DNA of 47,215 nt, taken from the NCBI GenBank assembly GCA_029098265.1, contig JAQXNZ010000051.1:1-47215 (forward strand), read 5' to 3'. The DNA comes from Clostridia bacterium (GTDB taxonomy: Bacteria > Bacillota > Clostridia > Lachnospirales > Anaerotignaceae). The notes below the pieces were generated by a model that was given only the letters and a program-made list of their open reading frames with translations, ran no database searches and had not been told where the DNA came from. This document shows, piece by piece, positions 35,004 to 44,942 of the stretch (positions are counted from its first letter, which is position 1; each line of letters starts with the position of its first letter). Position numbers and translations under genes: made by a program.

Positions 35004-37400
35004 ATGGATTTATCAATGTCTTGGTTAAAGGACTATACAGACGTAGATGCGGACATTAAGGATTTCGTTGAAGATATTACGCTTACAGGCTCAAAGGTTG
35101 AGGGTTGGAGCGAAATGGGCGGAGAGATATCCAATGTCGTTACAGGTAAAATAACAGAGATAACAAAGCACCCCAATGCCGACAGGCTTGTAATATGTAA
35201 GGTAGATGTAGGCGCAGAAATGCCCCTTACAATTGTAACCCATGCACCCAACGTATTCGAGGGAGCCTATGTATGCGTAGCTCTCAAGGGCGCAACACTG
35301 GCAGGCGGAGTTGTTATTGATGACACCGATTTCAGAGGCGTTATGTCCTACGGAATGATGTGCTCAGTTGAGGAGCTGGGCTTTGACCGCCATGACTTCC
35401 CCGAAGCACCCGAGGATGGAATTTATATTTTCCCCGAATCCGTTGAACTCGGTCAGGACGTGTGTGATGTGCTTGATATCAGAGATAAGGTAGTTGAGTT
35501 TGAGATTACATCAAACCGTGTTGACTGCTACAGCACAGTAGGTCTTGCAAGGGAAGCTGCCGCAACATACGACAAGGAATTCAGATATCCCAAAATCGAG
35601 GTAAAAGAAGAAGCCGACGGCGATATCAACGAAATGATACAGGTAGAGATTAAAAATCCCGAGCTTTGCCCTAGATATACAGCAAGGGTAGTGAAAAATG
35701 TAAAGATTGAGCCTTCACCCAGATGGATGAGAAAAAGACTCCGTGCCAACGGCGTAAGACCCATTAACAACATTGTCGATATAACAAACTATGTTATGCT
35801 TGAGCTTGGTCAGCCCATGCATGCCTTCACAATCGGCAATATTGACGGCAGCAAAATAATAGTAAGAAACGCCGAGGAGGGCGAACAGATTACAACCCTT
35901 GACGGAACGGTAAGACAGCTTGACCCCTCAATGCTTGTTATTGCCGACGTAAACAAGGCAGTAGCCGTTGCGGGTGTAATGGGTGGAGAAAACTCCAAGG
36001 TAAACGGAAGCACAGATACAATTCTTTTTGAGTCAGCCAACTTCAACGGCCCCAATATCCGTAAGACAGCCAAAAAGCTCGGCTTAAGAACGGACGCTTC
36101 TGCAAAATACGAAAAGGGCATAGACCCCAACCTTACAATGGATGCCGTAAACAGAGCGGTACAGCTTGTTGAAATGCTCGGCTGCGGCGAGGTTGTAAAG
36201 GGCTGCGTAGACTGCTATCCCAATGTAAGGGAGCCCTGGACACTGGAATACAGCCCTGAAAAGATAAACAAGCTTCTCGGCACAGACGTTTCCGAGGACG
36301 AAATGATAAGAATATTCAAGAAGATAGAGCTTGAGCCCGATAAGGCCACAAGAACCGTTAAAATACCTACTTTCCGCCCTGACCTTGAAAGCATGGCGGA
36401 CTTAGCAGAGGAAGTTGCAAGATTCTACGGCTATGACAAGATTAAGCCTACACTTGCATCAGGCACACCTACCGTCGGCAAGAGAACCTATGCCCAGAAC
36501 ATCACCGCTATGATTAAGAACTCTCTTATATCAAACGGTCTCTGCGAGGCTATGACATATTCATTTGAGAGCCCAAAGGTATTTGACAAGCTCAATATAC
36601 CAGAGGATGATGAGCTGAGAAAGACAGTAGTAATAGCAAACCCTCTCGGTGAGGACTTCAGCATAATGAGAACAACAACTCTCAACGGTATGCTTACTTC
36701 ACTTACCACAAACTACAACAGAAGAAACGAAAGCGCAGGTCTCTTTGAGATAGCCAAGGTTTATATTCCCAAGGCAGTACCCGTTATAGAGCTGCCCGAT
36801 GAGCCGGTTAAGGTAACAATCGGCATGTACGGCAATATGGATTTCTTTACCATAAAGGGTATTGTTGAGCACCTTATCGACACACTGGGAATAAAGAATG
36901 CGGAATTCCTGCCCAAAACAGATATATGCTGGATGCACCCCGGAAGAACGGCAGAGCTTGTTATCGACGGCAGGTACGCAGGCTATGTGGGCGAGCTTCA
37001 CCCCCAGGTGGCAAAGAACTACGGCATAGGCGCAAGGGTATATATTGCCGTGCTTGATGAGGCAGCTCTTATTGAGGCTTCCGACCTTGTAAGCACATAC
37101 AAGCCCCTGCCTAAATATCCCGCTATGGTTCGTGACATATCAATGCTTGTAAAGGACAGCGTATATGTGCGTGACATAGAGAAGGAGATTGAGAAGAAGG
37201 GCGGCAGTCTTTTAGAGAATATCCAGCTGTTTGACGTATATAAAGGCGGACAGATAGCAGAGGGATACAAGTCCGTTTCATTCTCAATTACATTCAGAGC
37301 CGATGACAGAACCCTTGTAGATGATGAGGTAAATGCGGCTATGGCAGAGATACTTTCAGGTCTTGAAGAAGCATTCGGAGCTGTTTTAAGGGATAAATAA
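35004..37400 (+). CDS. pheT: Phenylalanine--tRNA ligase beta subunit
   Basis: 798 aa; N-terminal tRNA-binding domain, B3/B5 domains, C-terminal FDX-ACB domain. Confidence 0.97.
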   Translation: MDLSMSWLKDYTDVDADIKDFVEDITLTGSKVEGWSEMGGEISNVVTGKITEITKHPNADRLVICKVDVGAEMPLTIVTHAPNVFEGAYVCVALKGATLAGGVVIDDTDFRGVMSYGMMCSVEELGFDRHDFPEAPEDGIYIFPESVELGQDVCDVLDIRDKVVEFEITSNRVDCYSTVGLAREAAATYDKEFRYPKIEVKEEADGDINEMIQVEIKNPELCPRYTARVVKNVKIEPSPRWMRKRLRANGVRPINNIVDITNYVMLELGQPMHAFTIGNIDGSKIIVRNAEEGEQITTLDGTVRQLDPSMLVIADVNKAVAVAGVMGGENSKVNGSTDTILFESANFNGPNIRKTAKKLGLRTDASAKYEKGIDPNLTMDAVNRAVQLVEMLGCGEVVKGCVDCYPNVREPWTLEYSPEKINKLLGTDVSEDEMIRIFKKIELEPDKATRTVKIPTFRPDLESMADLAEEVARFYGYDKIKPTLASGTPTVGKRTYAQNITAMIKNSLISNGLCEAMTYSFESPKVFDKLNIPEDDELRKTVVIANPLGEDFSIMRTTTLNGMLTSLTTNYNRRNESAGLFEIAKVYIPKAVPVIELPDEPVKVTIGMYGNMDFFTIKGIVEHLIDTLGIKNAEFLPKTDICWMHPGRTAELVIDGRYAGYVGELHPQVAKNYGIGARVYIAVLDEAALIEASDLVSTYKPLPKYPAMVRDISMLVKDSVYVRDIEKEIEKKGGSLLENIQLFDVYKGGQIAEGYKSVSFSITFRADDRTLVDDEVNAAMAEILSGLEEAFGAVLRDK

Positions 37401-37480
37401 AAATAGCAAAAGTCACGATTTTTTTCGACTTTAATTAATTAAAAAGTAGTAGAAATATATTTTTAAGAACTGAAAAACAG

Positions 37481-37521
37481 AAAAACGGAGGGAACAAAAC
37501 CAAAATTATCCCTCCGTTTTT
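37481..37521. terminator. Intrinsic terminator after pheT
   Basis: AAAAACGGAGGGA ... TCCCTCCGTTTTT. Confidence 0.85.
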
Positions 37522-37801
37522 ATTTCCAAAACTGAAAAATAGTGCAATATTACACGAGTGTTGTAAGACAAGCAAGGGTTGAAGCTGCTTATTTGCAGCC
37601 GAAATGTAATGACATTTGCCCTTGAAATGCTGAAAATCGGCGTTTATGTTGTATGACAAGGTTCTAAAATTGGGGCTGAACGGCATCTTTAGAAAGCTTG
37701 CATAAAACAATTTAATAATATGAATTGTGCAATTTACATAATGAATGGCTCTAATATACCTATTTGGGTGTAATATCCAACAATGATTTTGCAAAAAAAA
37801 C

Positions 37802-37829
37802 TTGAAATTAATAATAAATGATGTATAAT
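37802..37829 (+). promoter_or_regulatory. Putative sigma-A promoter of oxidoreductase operon
   Basis: TTGAAA-16 nt-TATAAT. Confidence 0.55.
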
Positions 37830-37923
37830 GTAATAGTGTTGTAATGTTAGATAAATGTTTCCTGACGTTTAATATTTGGCATATAGACTATGCGGTAATT
37901 TTGTCGCGGAGGGAGAATAAGAA

Positions 37924-38616
37924 ATGTTTAAAGACGATAAACGTATTAGAATGTTCTGCGGTCATTACGGCAGCGGAAAAACAGAATTTGCAGTTAACTA
38001 TGTAACTAAGCTTAAGGAAGAAGTAGGACCCGACAGAAAGGTCGTTATTTCGGATATGGATATAGTAAATCCCTATTTCCGCTCCAGAGAGAAAAAGGCG
38101 GAGCTTGAGGATAAGGGGATCGTTGTTTACGGTTCATCATACAATAATGATGCGGACATACCTGCTGTGCCTGCCGAAATGATGGGTCCGTTCATTGACA
38201 AAAAATGTGAATATGTCATTGACCTCGGAGGAAATGATGTTGGAACCATAGTTTTGGGAAGATATAAAGAGCATTATGACCCTGAGGAAATAGATGTATT
38301 TATGGTTATAAATACCTATAGACCCGATACCTATGACGCAGACCTCTGTATCGAACAGATGCATGAGCTTGAAGCGGGAATAGGCCTTAAGGTTACAGGA
38401 TTTGTAAACAATACTAACCTTGTAAGAGAAACAACAGCCGCTGACCTTATCAGAGGCGAGGAAATAATCTCCGAGGTTAGCAAGCGTACGGGGGTTCCTA
38501 TCAGGTACACAACCTACGTTAAGGAAGTTGTTAAAGACATGACTCCGGAAATAGAAGCAAAGCTTTCCGGTACGGTTGTGCCTATGACATATTATATGAG
38601 AGCATCATGGATGTAA
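37924..38616 (+). CDS. P-loop ATPase associated with 2-oxoacid:ferredoxin oxidoreductase operon
   Basis: CGHYGSGKTEFAVNYV Walker A, DLGGNDVG; next to oxidoreductase genes. Confidence 0.75.
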   Translation: MFKDDKRIRMFCGHYGSGKTEFAVNYVTKLKEEVGPDRKVVISDMDIVNPYFRSREKKAELEDKGIVVYGSSYNNDADIPAVPAEMMGPFIDKKCEYVIDLGGNDVGTIVLGRYKEHYDPEEIDVFMVINTYRPDTYDADLCIEQMHELEAGIGLKVTGFVNNTNLVRETTAADLIRGEEIISEVSKRTGVPIRYTTYVKEVVKDMTPEIEAKLSGTVVPMTYYMRASWM

Positions 38617-38649
38617 TCTATCTAAATAAATAAGGAGGTGCACTTCAAA

Positions 38650-38868
38650 ATGGCAAAATTCACATTAACATTCAACAAAGAAAACTGCAAGGGCTGCGAA
38701 CTCTGTGTTGCTGCATGTCCCAAAGGTCTTCTTGCACTCGACAAGGAAGCTACAAACGACGCCGGCTACTATCCTGCAGGCATTACCGATCAGGAAGCAT
38801 GCATAGGATGCCAGAGCTGCGCTAGAATGTGTCCCGATTGCATAATCACAATCGTAAAAAATGATTGA
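38650..38868 (+). CDS. 2-oxoacid:ferredoxin oxidoreductase delta-type 4Fe-4S subunit
   Basis: CKGCELCVAACPKG and CIGCQSCARMCPD cluster motifs. Confidence 0.9.
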   Translation: MAKFTLTFNKENCKGCELCVAACPKGLLALDKEATNDAGYYPAGITDQEACIGCQSCARMCPDCIITIVKND

Positions 38869-38890
38869 TTAAGAGAGGAGGATAAGAATA

Positions 38891-39952
38891 ATGGCTAAAG
38901 TTATTATGAAAGGCAACGAAGCTATCGCTAAGGCAGCTATCGTTGGCGGATGCAGATATTTCATGGGCTACCCTATAACACCCCAGAATGAAGTACCTGA
39001 GTATTTATCAAGAGAATTACCCAAAGTTGGCGGAACATTTATTCAGGCTGAATCAGAAGTTGCTGCTATAAATATGGTTTACGGTGCAGGCGCTTCCGGA
39101 GCAAGAGTTATGACATCATCATCTTCACCCGGAATTGCTCTTAAACAGGAAGGTATCGGTTACCTTATCCACGGCGAGGTTCCCGCAGTTATCGTATCAA
39201 TGATGCGTGGCGGCCCGGCCCTTGGTACAATCCAGCCCGCACAGAGCGACTATTTACAGGCTAAATACGGCGGATCAAACGGCGATAAGCATCTCCCCGT
39301 TCTTCTTCCCGGCAACATCCAGGAAGCAGTTGACGCTGTTAAATATGCATTTGAAATGGCTGACCACTACAGACATCCCGTAATCGTTTGCTGCGACGGT
39401 CTTATCGGCCAGATGATGGAGCCCGTTGAGTTCGATCATCCCGTTGAAGTTAAATCTAAACCCGATCCCGCAGACTGGGCACTCGGCTGCTCAAGACCCG
39501 GCGAAAGAAACTTCATCTATGGTATTTCCGATGACGCTCCCGACTGTGAGAGAAGAAATATCAGAAACTTCGAAGGCAAATACGCTGAGATGGCTGCTAC
39601 AGAGGCTAGATATGAAGAATTCATGATGGACGACGCTGAGTACGCAATGGTTGGCTACGGCACAACATCTCGTATCCTCAGAACAGCTGTTATGGAACTC
39701 AGAAAAGAAGGAATCAAGATTGGCTTAATCAGACCTAAGACAGCTTGGCCTTTCCCTGAAGCTCCTTTCCAGAACAAGAATATCAAGAAATTTATCGTTG
39801 GTGAGATGAGCATGGGTCAGATGGTTGACGACGTTATTCTCGCTTGCGGAGACAAGACAAAAGTAACTTTCTACGGCAGATGCGGCGGCGTTATTCCTAC
39901 ACCTGAGGAATACATTGACTATGCTAAGAAAGTAATAGGAGGTGCAGAATAA
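38891..39952 (+). CDS. 2-oxoacid:ferredoxin oxidoreductase alpha subunit (VorB/KorA-like)
   Basis: MKGNEAIAKAAIVGGCRYFMGYPITPQNEVPEYLS. Confidence 0.92.
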   Translation: MAKVIMKGNEAIAKAAIVGGCRYFMGYPITPQNEVPEYLSRELPKVGGTFIQAESEVAAINMVYGAGASGARVMTSSSSPGIALKQEGIGYLIHGEVPAVIVSMMRGGPALGTIQPAQSDYLQAKYGGSNGDKHLPVLLPGNIQEAVDAVKYAFEMADHYRHPVIVCCDGLIGQMMEPVEFDHPVEVKSKPDPADWALGCSRPGERNFIYGISDDAPDCERRNIRNFEGKYAEMAATEARYEEFMMDDAEYAMVGYGTTSRILRTAVMELRKEGIKIGLIRPKTAWPFPEAPFQNKNIKKFIVGEMSMGQMVDDVILACGDKTKVTFYGRCGGVIPTPEEYIDYAKKVIGGAE

Positions 39953-40704
39953 TGTCTACTGTATTATTCAAGAAACCGGAAGGTATGTCCGACCGTAAAT
40001 TACATTACTGCCCTGGCTGTGCTCACGGTATTGTACACAGACTTGTAGCAGAATGCGTTGCTGAACTCGGACAGGTTGACAACACTATTATCACAGCTCC
40101 CGTTGGCTGTTCAGTATTTATTCCCAACTACTTCAACTACGACACAATTCACTGTGCTCACGGACGTGCTCCCGCTACTGCAACAGGTATCAAGAGAGTA
40201 CATCCCGATAAGCTCGTTATTACATATCAGGGCGACGGCGACCTTGCATCTATCGGTACAGCAGAAATCATCCACTGTGCAGCCAGAGGCGAGAAGATTA
40301 CAACAGTCTTCATCAACAATGGTATTTACGGTATGACAGGCGGCCAGATGGCTCCTACAACACTTCCCGGCATGAAGGCTACAACATGTCAGTCAGGCCG
40401 TGACGTTAAAGTAAACGGTAACCCCATCCGTGTATGCGAGATGCTTGCAACACTTGACGGTCCCGTTTATATCGAGCGTGTATCTGTTGATTCAGCTCCT
40501 AACGTAATCAAGGCTAAAAAGGCTATCAAGAAGGCTCTTGAGTGCCAGATGAAGGGCTTAGGCTACTCATTTGTTGAGGTTGTTTCAAGCTGTCCTACAA
40601 ACTGGGGCATGACACCTGTTAAGGCTATGGAATTCGTTAGAGAAAGCATGATTCCTTACTATCCACTCGGAGTATACAAAGATCTTACAGAGGAGGCTAA
40701 ATAA
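39952..40704 (+). CDS. 2-oxoacid:ferredoxin oxidoreductase beta subunit (TPP-binding)
   Basis: CPGCAHGIVHRLVAE, GDGDLASIGTAEIIHCAARGEKITTVFINNGIYGMTGGQ. Confidence 0.93.
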   Translation: MSTVLFKKPEGMSDRKLHYCPGCAHGIVHRLVAECVAELGQVDNTIITAPVGCSVFIPNYFNYDTIHCAHGRAPATATGIKRVHPDKLVITYQGDGDLASIGTAEIIHCAARGEKITTVFINNGIYGMTGGQMAPTTLPGMKATTCQSGRDVKVNGNPIRVCEMLATLDGPVYIERVSVDSAPNVIKAKKAIKKALECQMKGLGYSFVEVVSSCPTNWGMTPVKAMEFVRESMIPYYPLGVYKDLTEEAK

Positions 40705-40706
40705 TT

Positions 40707-41267
40707 ATGGGAAAAACATATAAAATTAGCTGCGCTGGTTTCGGTGGACAGGGCGTTATGACAATGGGTGAGCTTATAACTTTTGCCGGCATGGAAGAAG
40801 GCAAGGAAGTTGCATGGGTTCCTTCATACGGTCCTGAAATGCGTGGCGGTACAGCTAACTGCTCAGTAACTGTTTCAGACGATCCCATCGGATCACCCGT
40901 ATTCGAGAACAACATCGACATCGTTATCGCCATGAACGTTCCTTCATACCTCAAGTATGTTGATAAAGTTGCACCCGGCGGATGTCTCTTCCTCAACTCT
41001 TCAATCATCAATGAAGAAGTAAAAAGAACAGATATCAACGTTTACAGAGTACCCGTAAATGACATCGCTGACGAGCTTGGCAACCAGAAGCTTGTTAACA
41101 TCATTATGCTTGGTGCCGTTGTAGAAGTAACTAAGATCGTTTCTCCCGAAACTATTCTTGGTTCAGCTTTCATCAAACTTTTCGGTGAAGCTAAAAAGAA
41201 ATTAATCCCTGCCAACACAGTAGCTCTTGGCAAGGGTGCAGATTCTGTTAAGGATCAGATTAAGTAA
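40707..41267 (+). CDS. 2-oxoacid:ferredoxin oxidoreductase gamma subunit
   Basis: CAGFGGQGVMTMGELITFAG, SYGPEMRGGTANCSV. Confidence 0.94.
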   Translation: MGKTYKISCAGFGGQGVMTMGELITFAGMEEGKEVAWVPSYGPEMRGGTANCSVTVSDDPIGSPVFENNIDIVIAMNVPSYLKYVDKVAPGGCLFLNSSIINEEVKRTDINVYRVPVNDIADELGNQKLVNIIMLGAVVEVTKIVSPETILGSAFIKLFGEAKKKLIPANTVALGKGADSVKDQIK

Positions 41268-41298
41268 GCGTGAATTTTGCTTATGCACTTTAAATATG

Positions 41299-41330
41299 GG
41301 TACAGGCCTTCGGGTCTGTACCTTTCCTTT
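41299..41330 (+). terminator. Intrinsic terminator after oxidoreductase operon
   Basis: GTACAGGCC-TTCG-GGTCTGTACCTTTCCTTTTT. Confidence 0.8.
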
Positions 41331-41432
41331 TTATTGTCTTACAATAAAGGTCAGCACCGGTGGCATTTTATGTAATATTACGGTGCAAATAAATACTTTT
41401 TGGGGATATATCCCAATGGCTGAGAATATATG

Positions 41433-41528
41433 TTGATTTATTTATATATTTGTTATATAATAATATCAGCCTCTATAGATAAGAGTGCTGTTTTATTTTA
41501 ATTATCGGCGCTTTTTTCTATAGAGGCC
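41433..41528 (+). promoter_or_regulatory. Promoter plus long imperfect leader hairpin of secreted protein gene
   Basis: TTGATT-17-TATAAT (41433-41461); CCTCTATAGAtaagagtgctg ... cggcgcttttttCTATAGAGG (41471-41528). Confidence 0.6.
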
Positions 41529-41560
41529 GACGGTTTTTATTTATTTAAGGAGGAGATTTT

Positions 41561-42376
41561 ATGAAAAAGAAACTTGCGGTTTTACTCGTTGCAGCTATGA
41601 CACTTTCAACAGCAGTTCCCGCATTTGCACATCAGGTAGTAGTAAAAGGACCCGCTGAAGAAACAGTTAAGGAAGAAGTAGTTAAGGAAGAAGCACCCGC
41701 TGAGGAAGCTGCTGCTCCCGATGAAACAACAGCAGTAGAAAAGGCTGAACCCTTTGTTACATCACCCAATAAAGAAAGCGACCGTACTGTAATCACAGAG
41801 GACGGTGCTTCAACAACATTCAAGAAACCCAAAGAGCCCAAGACTATTTACAACACAGCACCTTCAGCTCAGCATCCCTTCATCGACCTTACAGGCGCAA
41901 ATGAAGATTACGGCAGAGCAGCATTCGCTCTCGGCATGACATGGGGCGTTACAAAGGACGCTTATTTCAGCCCTGACACAACGCTTTCAACAGAGGATGC
42001 TGTTACATTCCTTTACAGACTTAAGGGCGGCGAAGGCAAAAACGGCATTATCCTTGCCAAGATTTCAGAGGCAAACGGCTATGCTGTAAATCCCCTTACA
42101 TGGGCAGCAGGTCTCGGTCTTGTTGACAAGAGCGTAGAGCCTAAAAAGGCTATCACAGTATCAGAGCTTAAGGATATGATTGAAAAGCTCGGCTATAAGA
42201 CTAACATTGTAGGCACAGACAACAGCATGACAAGAATTGACGGACTTAAGTTAATCCTTGACTCTATCGTTGGTGAGCTTGATAAGGTTAATGTCACAAA
42301 GAGTGTTATTACAACCATAGGCGGAGGCTCTACAACGGATAAAGTAAATGAAGATCAACCGAGAGCAGAGAGGTAA
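41561..42376 (+). CDS. Secreted protein with divergent SLH-like repeats
   Basis: Signal peptide MKKKLAVLLVAAMTLSTAVPAFA; Glu/Pro/Ala-rich linker; YGRAAFALGMTWGVTKDAYFSPDTTLSTEDAVTFLYRLKG resembles SLH domains. Confidence 0.7.
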   Translation: MKKKLAVLLVAAMTLSTAVPAFAHQVVVKGPAEETVKEEVVKEEAPAEEAAAPDETTAVEKAEPFVTSPNKESDRTVITEDGASTTFKKPKEPKTIYNTAPSAQHPFIDLTGANEDYGRAAFALGMTWGVTKDAYFSPDTTLSTEDAVTFLYRLKGGEGKNGIILAKISEANGYAVNPLTWAAGLGLVDKSVEPKKAITVSELKDMIEKLGYKTNIVGTDNSMTRIDGLKLILDSIVGELDKVNVTKSVITTIGGGSTTDKVNEDQPRAER

Positions 42377-42401
42377 TAACTAAGTTAATAGACATCAAAT
42401 A

Positions 42402-42432
42402 TAAATACGGGTCTTGCGGCCCGTATTTTTTT
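42402..42432 (+). terminator. Intrinsic terminator
   Basis: AATACGGGTC-TTGC-GGCCCGTATTTTTTT. Confidence 0.85.
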
Positions 42433-42454
42433 ATGCCTGTTCGCATATTTTATA

Positions 42455-42510
42455 TTGACAAAAGATCTGTATACATATAGAATTTAGTTGTTACCTTAGA
42501 CTAACAAATT
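42455..42510 (+). promoter_or_regulatory. feo promoter with overlapping imperfect palindrome
   Basis: TTGACA-17-TAGAAT followed by AATTTAGTTGTTACCTTAGACTAACAAATT with GTTA-N8-TAAC core. Confidence 0.5.
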
Positions 42511-42530
42511 TATGCTTAGAGGTGTTTCTT

Positions 42531-42764
42531 ATGACTCTTAACGAGCTTAAAATAGGTGAGGCCGGAGTGATAACAACGGTCGGCGGACAAGGCGCTCTCC
42601 GCAGGAGACTGCTTGATATGGGTCTCACCCCGAAAACAAGAGTAATGGTGAGAAAGGTTGCGCCTATGGGCGACCCGATAGAGCTTCATCTTAGGGGCTA
42701 TGAGCTTACCATTCGAGTAGACGACGCCAAAAATATTGAAGTGGAAAGGGAAGATAAACAATGA
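42531..42764 (+). CDS. feoA: Ferrous iron transport protein A
   Basis: FeoA/SH3-like: GEAGVITTVGGQGALRRRLLDMGLTPKTRVMVRKVAPMGDPIELHLRGYELTIR; upstream of feoB. Confidence 0.93.
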   Translation: MTLNELKIGEAGVITTVGGQGALRRRLLDMGLTPKTRVMVRKVAPMGDPIELHLRGYELTIRVDDAKNIEVEREDKQ

Positions 42765-44752
42765 TATTCGCACTTGGAGGAAACCAGAACTGCGGAAAGA
42801 CCACATTGTTTAATCAGCTTACGGGCTCCAACCAGCATGTAGGCAACTTTCCGGGAGTAACGGTAGAAGGTAAATCGGGAACGGTAAAGGGTCATCCTGA
42901 TGTAACGGTTGTTGACCTGCCGGGCATATACTCTCTTTCACCCTATACGTCGGAGGAAATTGTAACAAGGGATTACCTTATAAATGAGAAAATCGACTGT
43001 ATAATCAACATTACGGACGCCACAAATATCGAACGAAATCTGTATCTGTCCCTACAGCTGATGGAGCTTGATATACCTATGGTTATAGCCCTCAACATGA
43101 TGGACGAGATGAGGGAAAACGGCAATACAATAAAGATAAAGCAGTTTTCCGAGGATTTGGGCGTTCCCGTTGTGCCGCTGGCGGCAGTAAGGAACGAGGG
43201 TGTTGATGAGCTTATAGATATAGCCATAAAGACTGCACAGGAAAGGAAAAGACCTTCTAAAAAGGACTTTTGCTCCGGTGCGGTACATAGGGCGATACAC
43301 TCGGTTGCCCACCTTGTGGAGGACCATGCGGACAGGATAAATGTGCCGCCGAGGTTTGCCGCAACAAAGCTTATAGAAGGCGATGAACCGATGATGAACT
43401 CTCTGGCCCTTTCCGATAACGAGAAGGACATGCTGGAGCATATCGTAACGGAAATGGAGTCGGAGACAGGTACGGACAGAGAAGCCGCCCTTGCCGATAT
43501 GAGATACAATTTCATAGAGGACGTATGCTCCAGGTCGGTAATCAAAAACGGAGAGTCCAAGGCTCACGCAAGAAGTGTAAAAATAGACAGCATACTTACC
43601 CACAGAATATGGGCAATACCCATATTTATCGGCATTATGGGAATAATATTCTGGCTGACCTTCGGAGTCATCGGTGCGGCTCTTTCGGACGGCTTCACAA
43701 TGATAATAGACGGCATTATAGGCTTAATAGACAGAGGACTCACATCCTACGGAATAAATCCGGTAGTTCACAGCCTCGTTGTTGACGGCGTATGTGCGGG
43801 TGTCGGAAGCGTTCTTTCCTTCCTGCCCACAATCGTTGTGCTGTTCTTCTTCCTTTCCATGCTGGAGGACAGCGGATATATGGCAAGGGTGGCCTTTGTT
43901 ATGGACAAGGCTCTCAGAAAAATAGGACTTTCGGGACGTTCCTTTGTTCCGATGATAATCGGCTTCGGCTGTTCCGTTCCCGCTATTATGGCCAGCAGAA
44001 CACTGCCCTCTGACCGAGACAGAAAGATGACCATAATGCTTACGCCGTTTATGAGCTGTTCTGCGAAGCTGCCCATATATACGGTGTTTGTACAGCTTTT
44101 CTTTGCACCGCAGTACAGGGCGCTTGCGATGATTTGCCTGTATGTATTCGGTATGGTAATGGGTGTTGTTGTAGGACTTATACTTAAAAAGACGGCTTTC
44201 CACGGAGAACCCGTTCCCTTCGTTATGGAGCTTCCCAACTATCGTATGCCCGGCCTTAAATCGGTTTTTATGCTTATATGGGATAAGGCAAAGGACTTTA
44301 TAACAAAGGCATTTACCGTAATATTTACGGCATCGGTAATAATCTGGTTCCTCCAGACCTTTGATACGAGGTTCAATGTTGTTGCAAACAGCGCCGACAG
44401 TATGCTTGCCCTTGTGGGACAGTTTATATCGCCCGTATTCAGACCGCTGGGCTTCGGCGACTGGAGAGCGGCTACTGCTCTTATAACGGGCTTCTCGGCA
44501 AAGGAGGCAGTAATAAGCACGCTGACGGTATTGATGAACGGAGACGTGGCGGCGGTAGCAAGTCTGTTTACGGTACAGGCGGCCATTGCGTTCCTTGTTT
44601 TCACACTGCTTTACACGCCCTGTGTTGCAGCTATAGCCGCAGTAAAAAGGGAACTGAAAAGCGGCAAATGGGCAATTGCCATAGCCTTCGGACAGACGGC
44701 CTTTGCATGGGTAGTGGCCTGTATTGTTTATCAGATAATAACGCTGTTCTAA
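42761..44752 (+). CDS. feoB: Ferrous iron transport protein B
   Basis: GNQNCGKTTLFNQLTGSNQHVGNFPGVTVE, DLPGIYSLSPYTSEE, FeoB gate motifs. Confidence 0.97.
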   Translation: MIFALGGNQNCGKTTLFNQLTGSNQHVGNFPGVTVEGKSGTVKGHPDVTVVDLPGIYSLSPYTSEEIVTRDYLINEKIDCIINITDATNIERNLYLSLQLMELDIPMVIALNMMDEMRENGNTIKIKQFSEDLGVPVVPLAAVRNEGVDELIDIAIKTAQERKRPSKKDFCSGAVHRAIHSVAHLVEDHADRINVPPRFAATKLIEGDEPMMNSLALSDNEKDMLEHIVTEMESETGTDREAALADMRYNFIEDVCSRSVIKNGESKAHARSVKIDSILTHRIWAIPIFIGIMGIIFWLTFGVIGAALSDGFTMIIDGIIGLIDRGLTSYGINPVVHSLVVDGVCAGVGSVLSFLPTIVVLFFFLSMLEDSGYMARVAFVMDKALRKIGLSGRSFVPMIIGFGCSVPAIMASRTLPSDRDRKMTIMLTPFMSCSAKLPIYTVFVQLFFAPQYRALAMICLYVFGMVMGVVVGLILKKTAFHGEPVPFVMELPNYRMPGLKSVFMLIWDKAKDFITKAFTVIFTASVIIWFLQTFDTRFNVVANSADSMLALVGQFISPVFRPLGFGDWRAATALITGFSAKEAVISTLTVLMNGDVAAVASLFTVQAAIAFLVFTLLYTPCVAAIAAVKRELKSGKWAIAIAFGQTAFAWVVACIVYQIITLF

Positions 44753-44764
44753 AAGGAGTATAAA

Positions 44765-44935
44765 ATGAGCACTCTTGACTGGCTGCTGATTGCGGCTGTT
44801 ATAATCGGATTATTTTTTGCGGTGCGCTATATGATTAGGCACAGAGGAAGCTGTTCCTGCGGCGGCGGATGCTGTCACGACTGTGCCTCATGCCATAATG
44901 TATGCGCCCATAAACACAGCGAAAATAATAAGTAA
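44765..44935 (+). CDS. FeoB-associated Cys-rich membrane protein (56 aa)
   Basis: MSTLDWLLIAAVIIGLFFAVRYMIRHRGSCSCGGGCCHDCASCHNVCAHKHSENNK directly downstream of feoB; missing from ORF track by length. Confidence 0.9.
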   Translation: MSTLDWLLIAAVIIGLFFAVRYMIRHRGSCSCGGGCCHDCASCHNVCAHKHSENNK

Positions 44936-44942
44936 AATAAAG

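Noticed and set aside
37435-37794. 119-aa minus-strand ORF after pheT
   Set aside because: Covers the pheT terminator and AT-rich intergenic DNA, low-complexity translation, no RBS or family resemblance.
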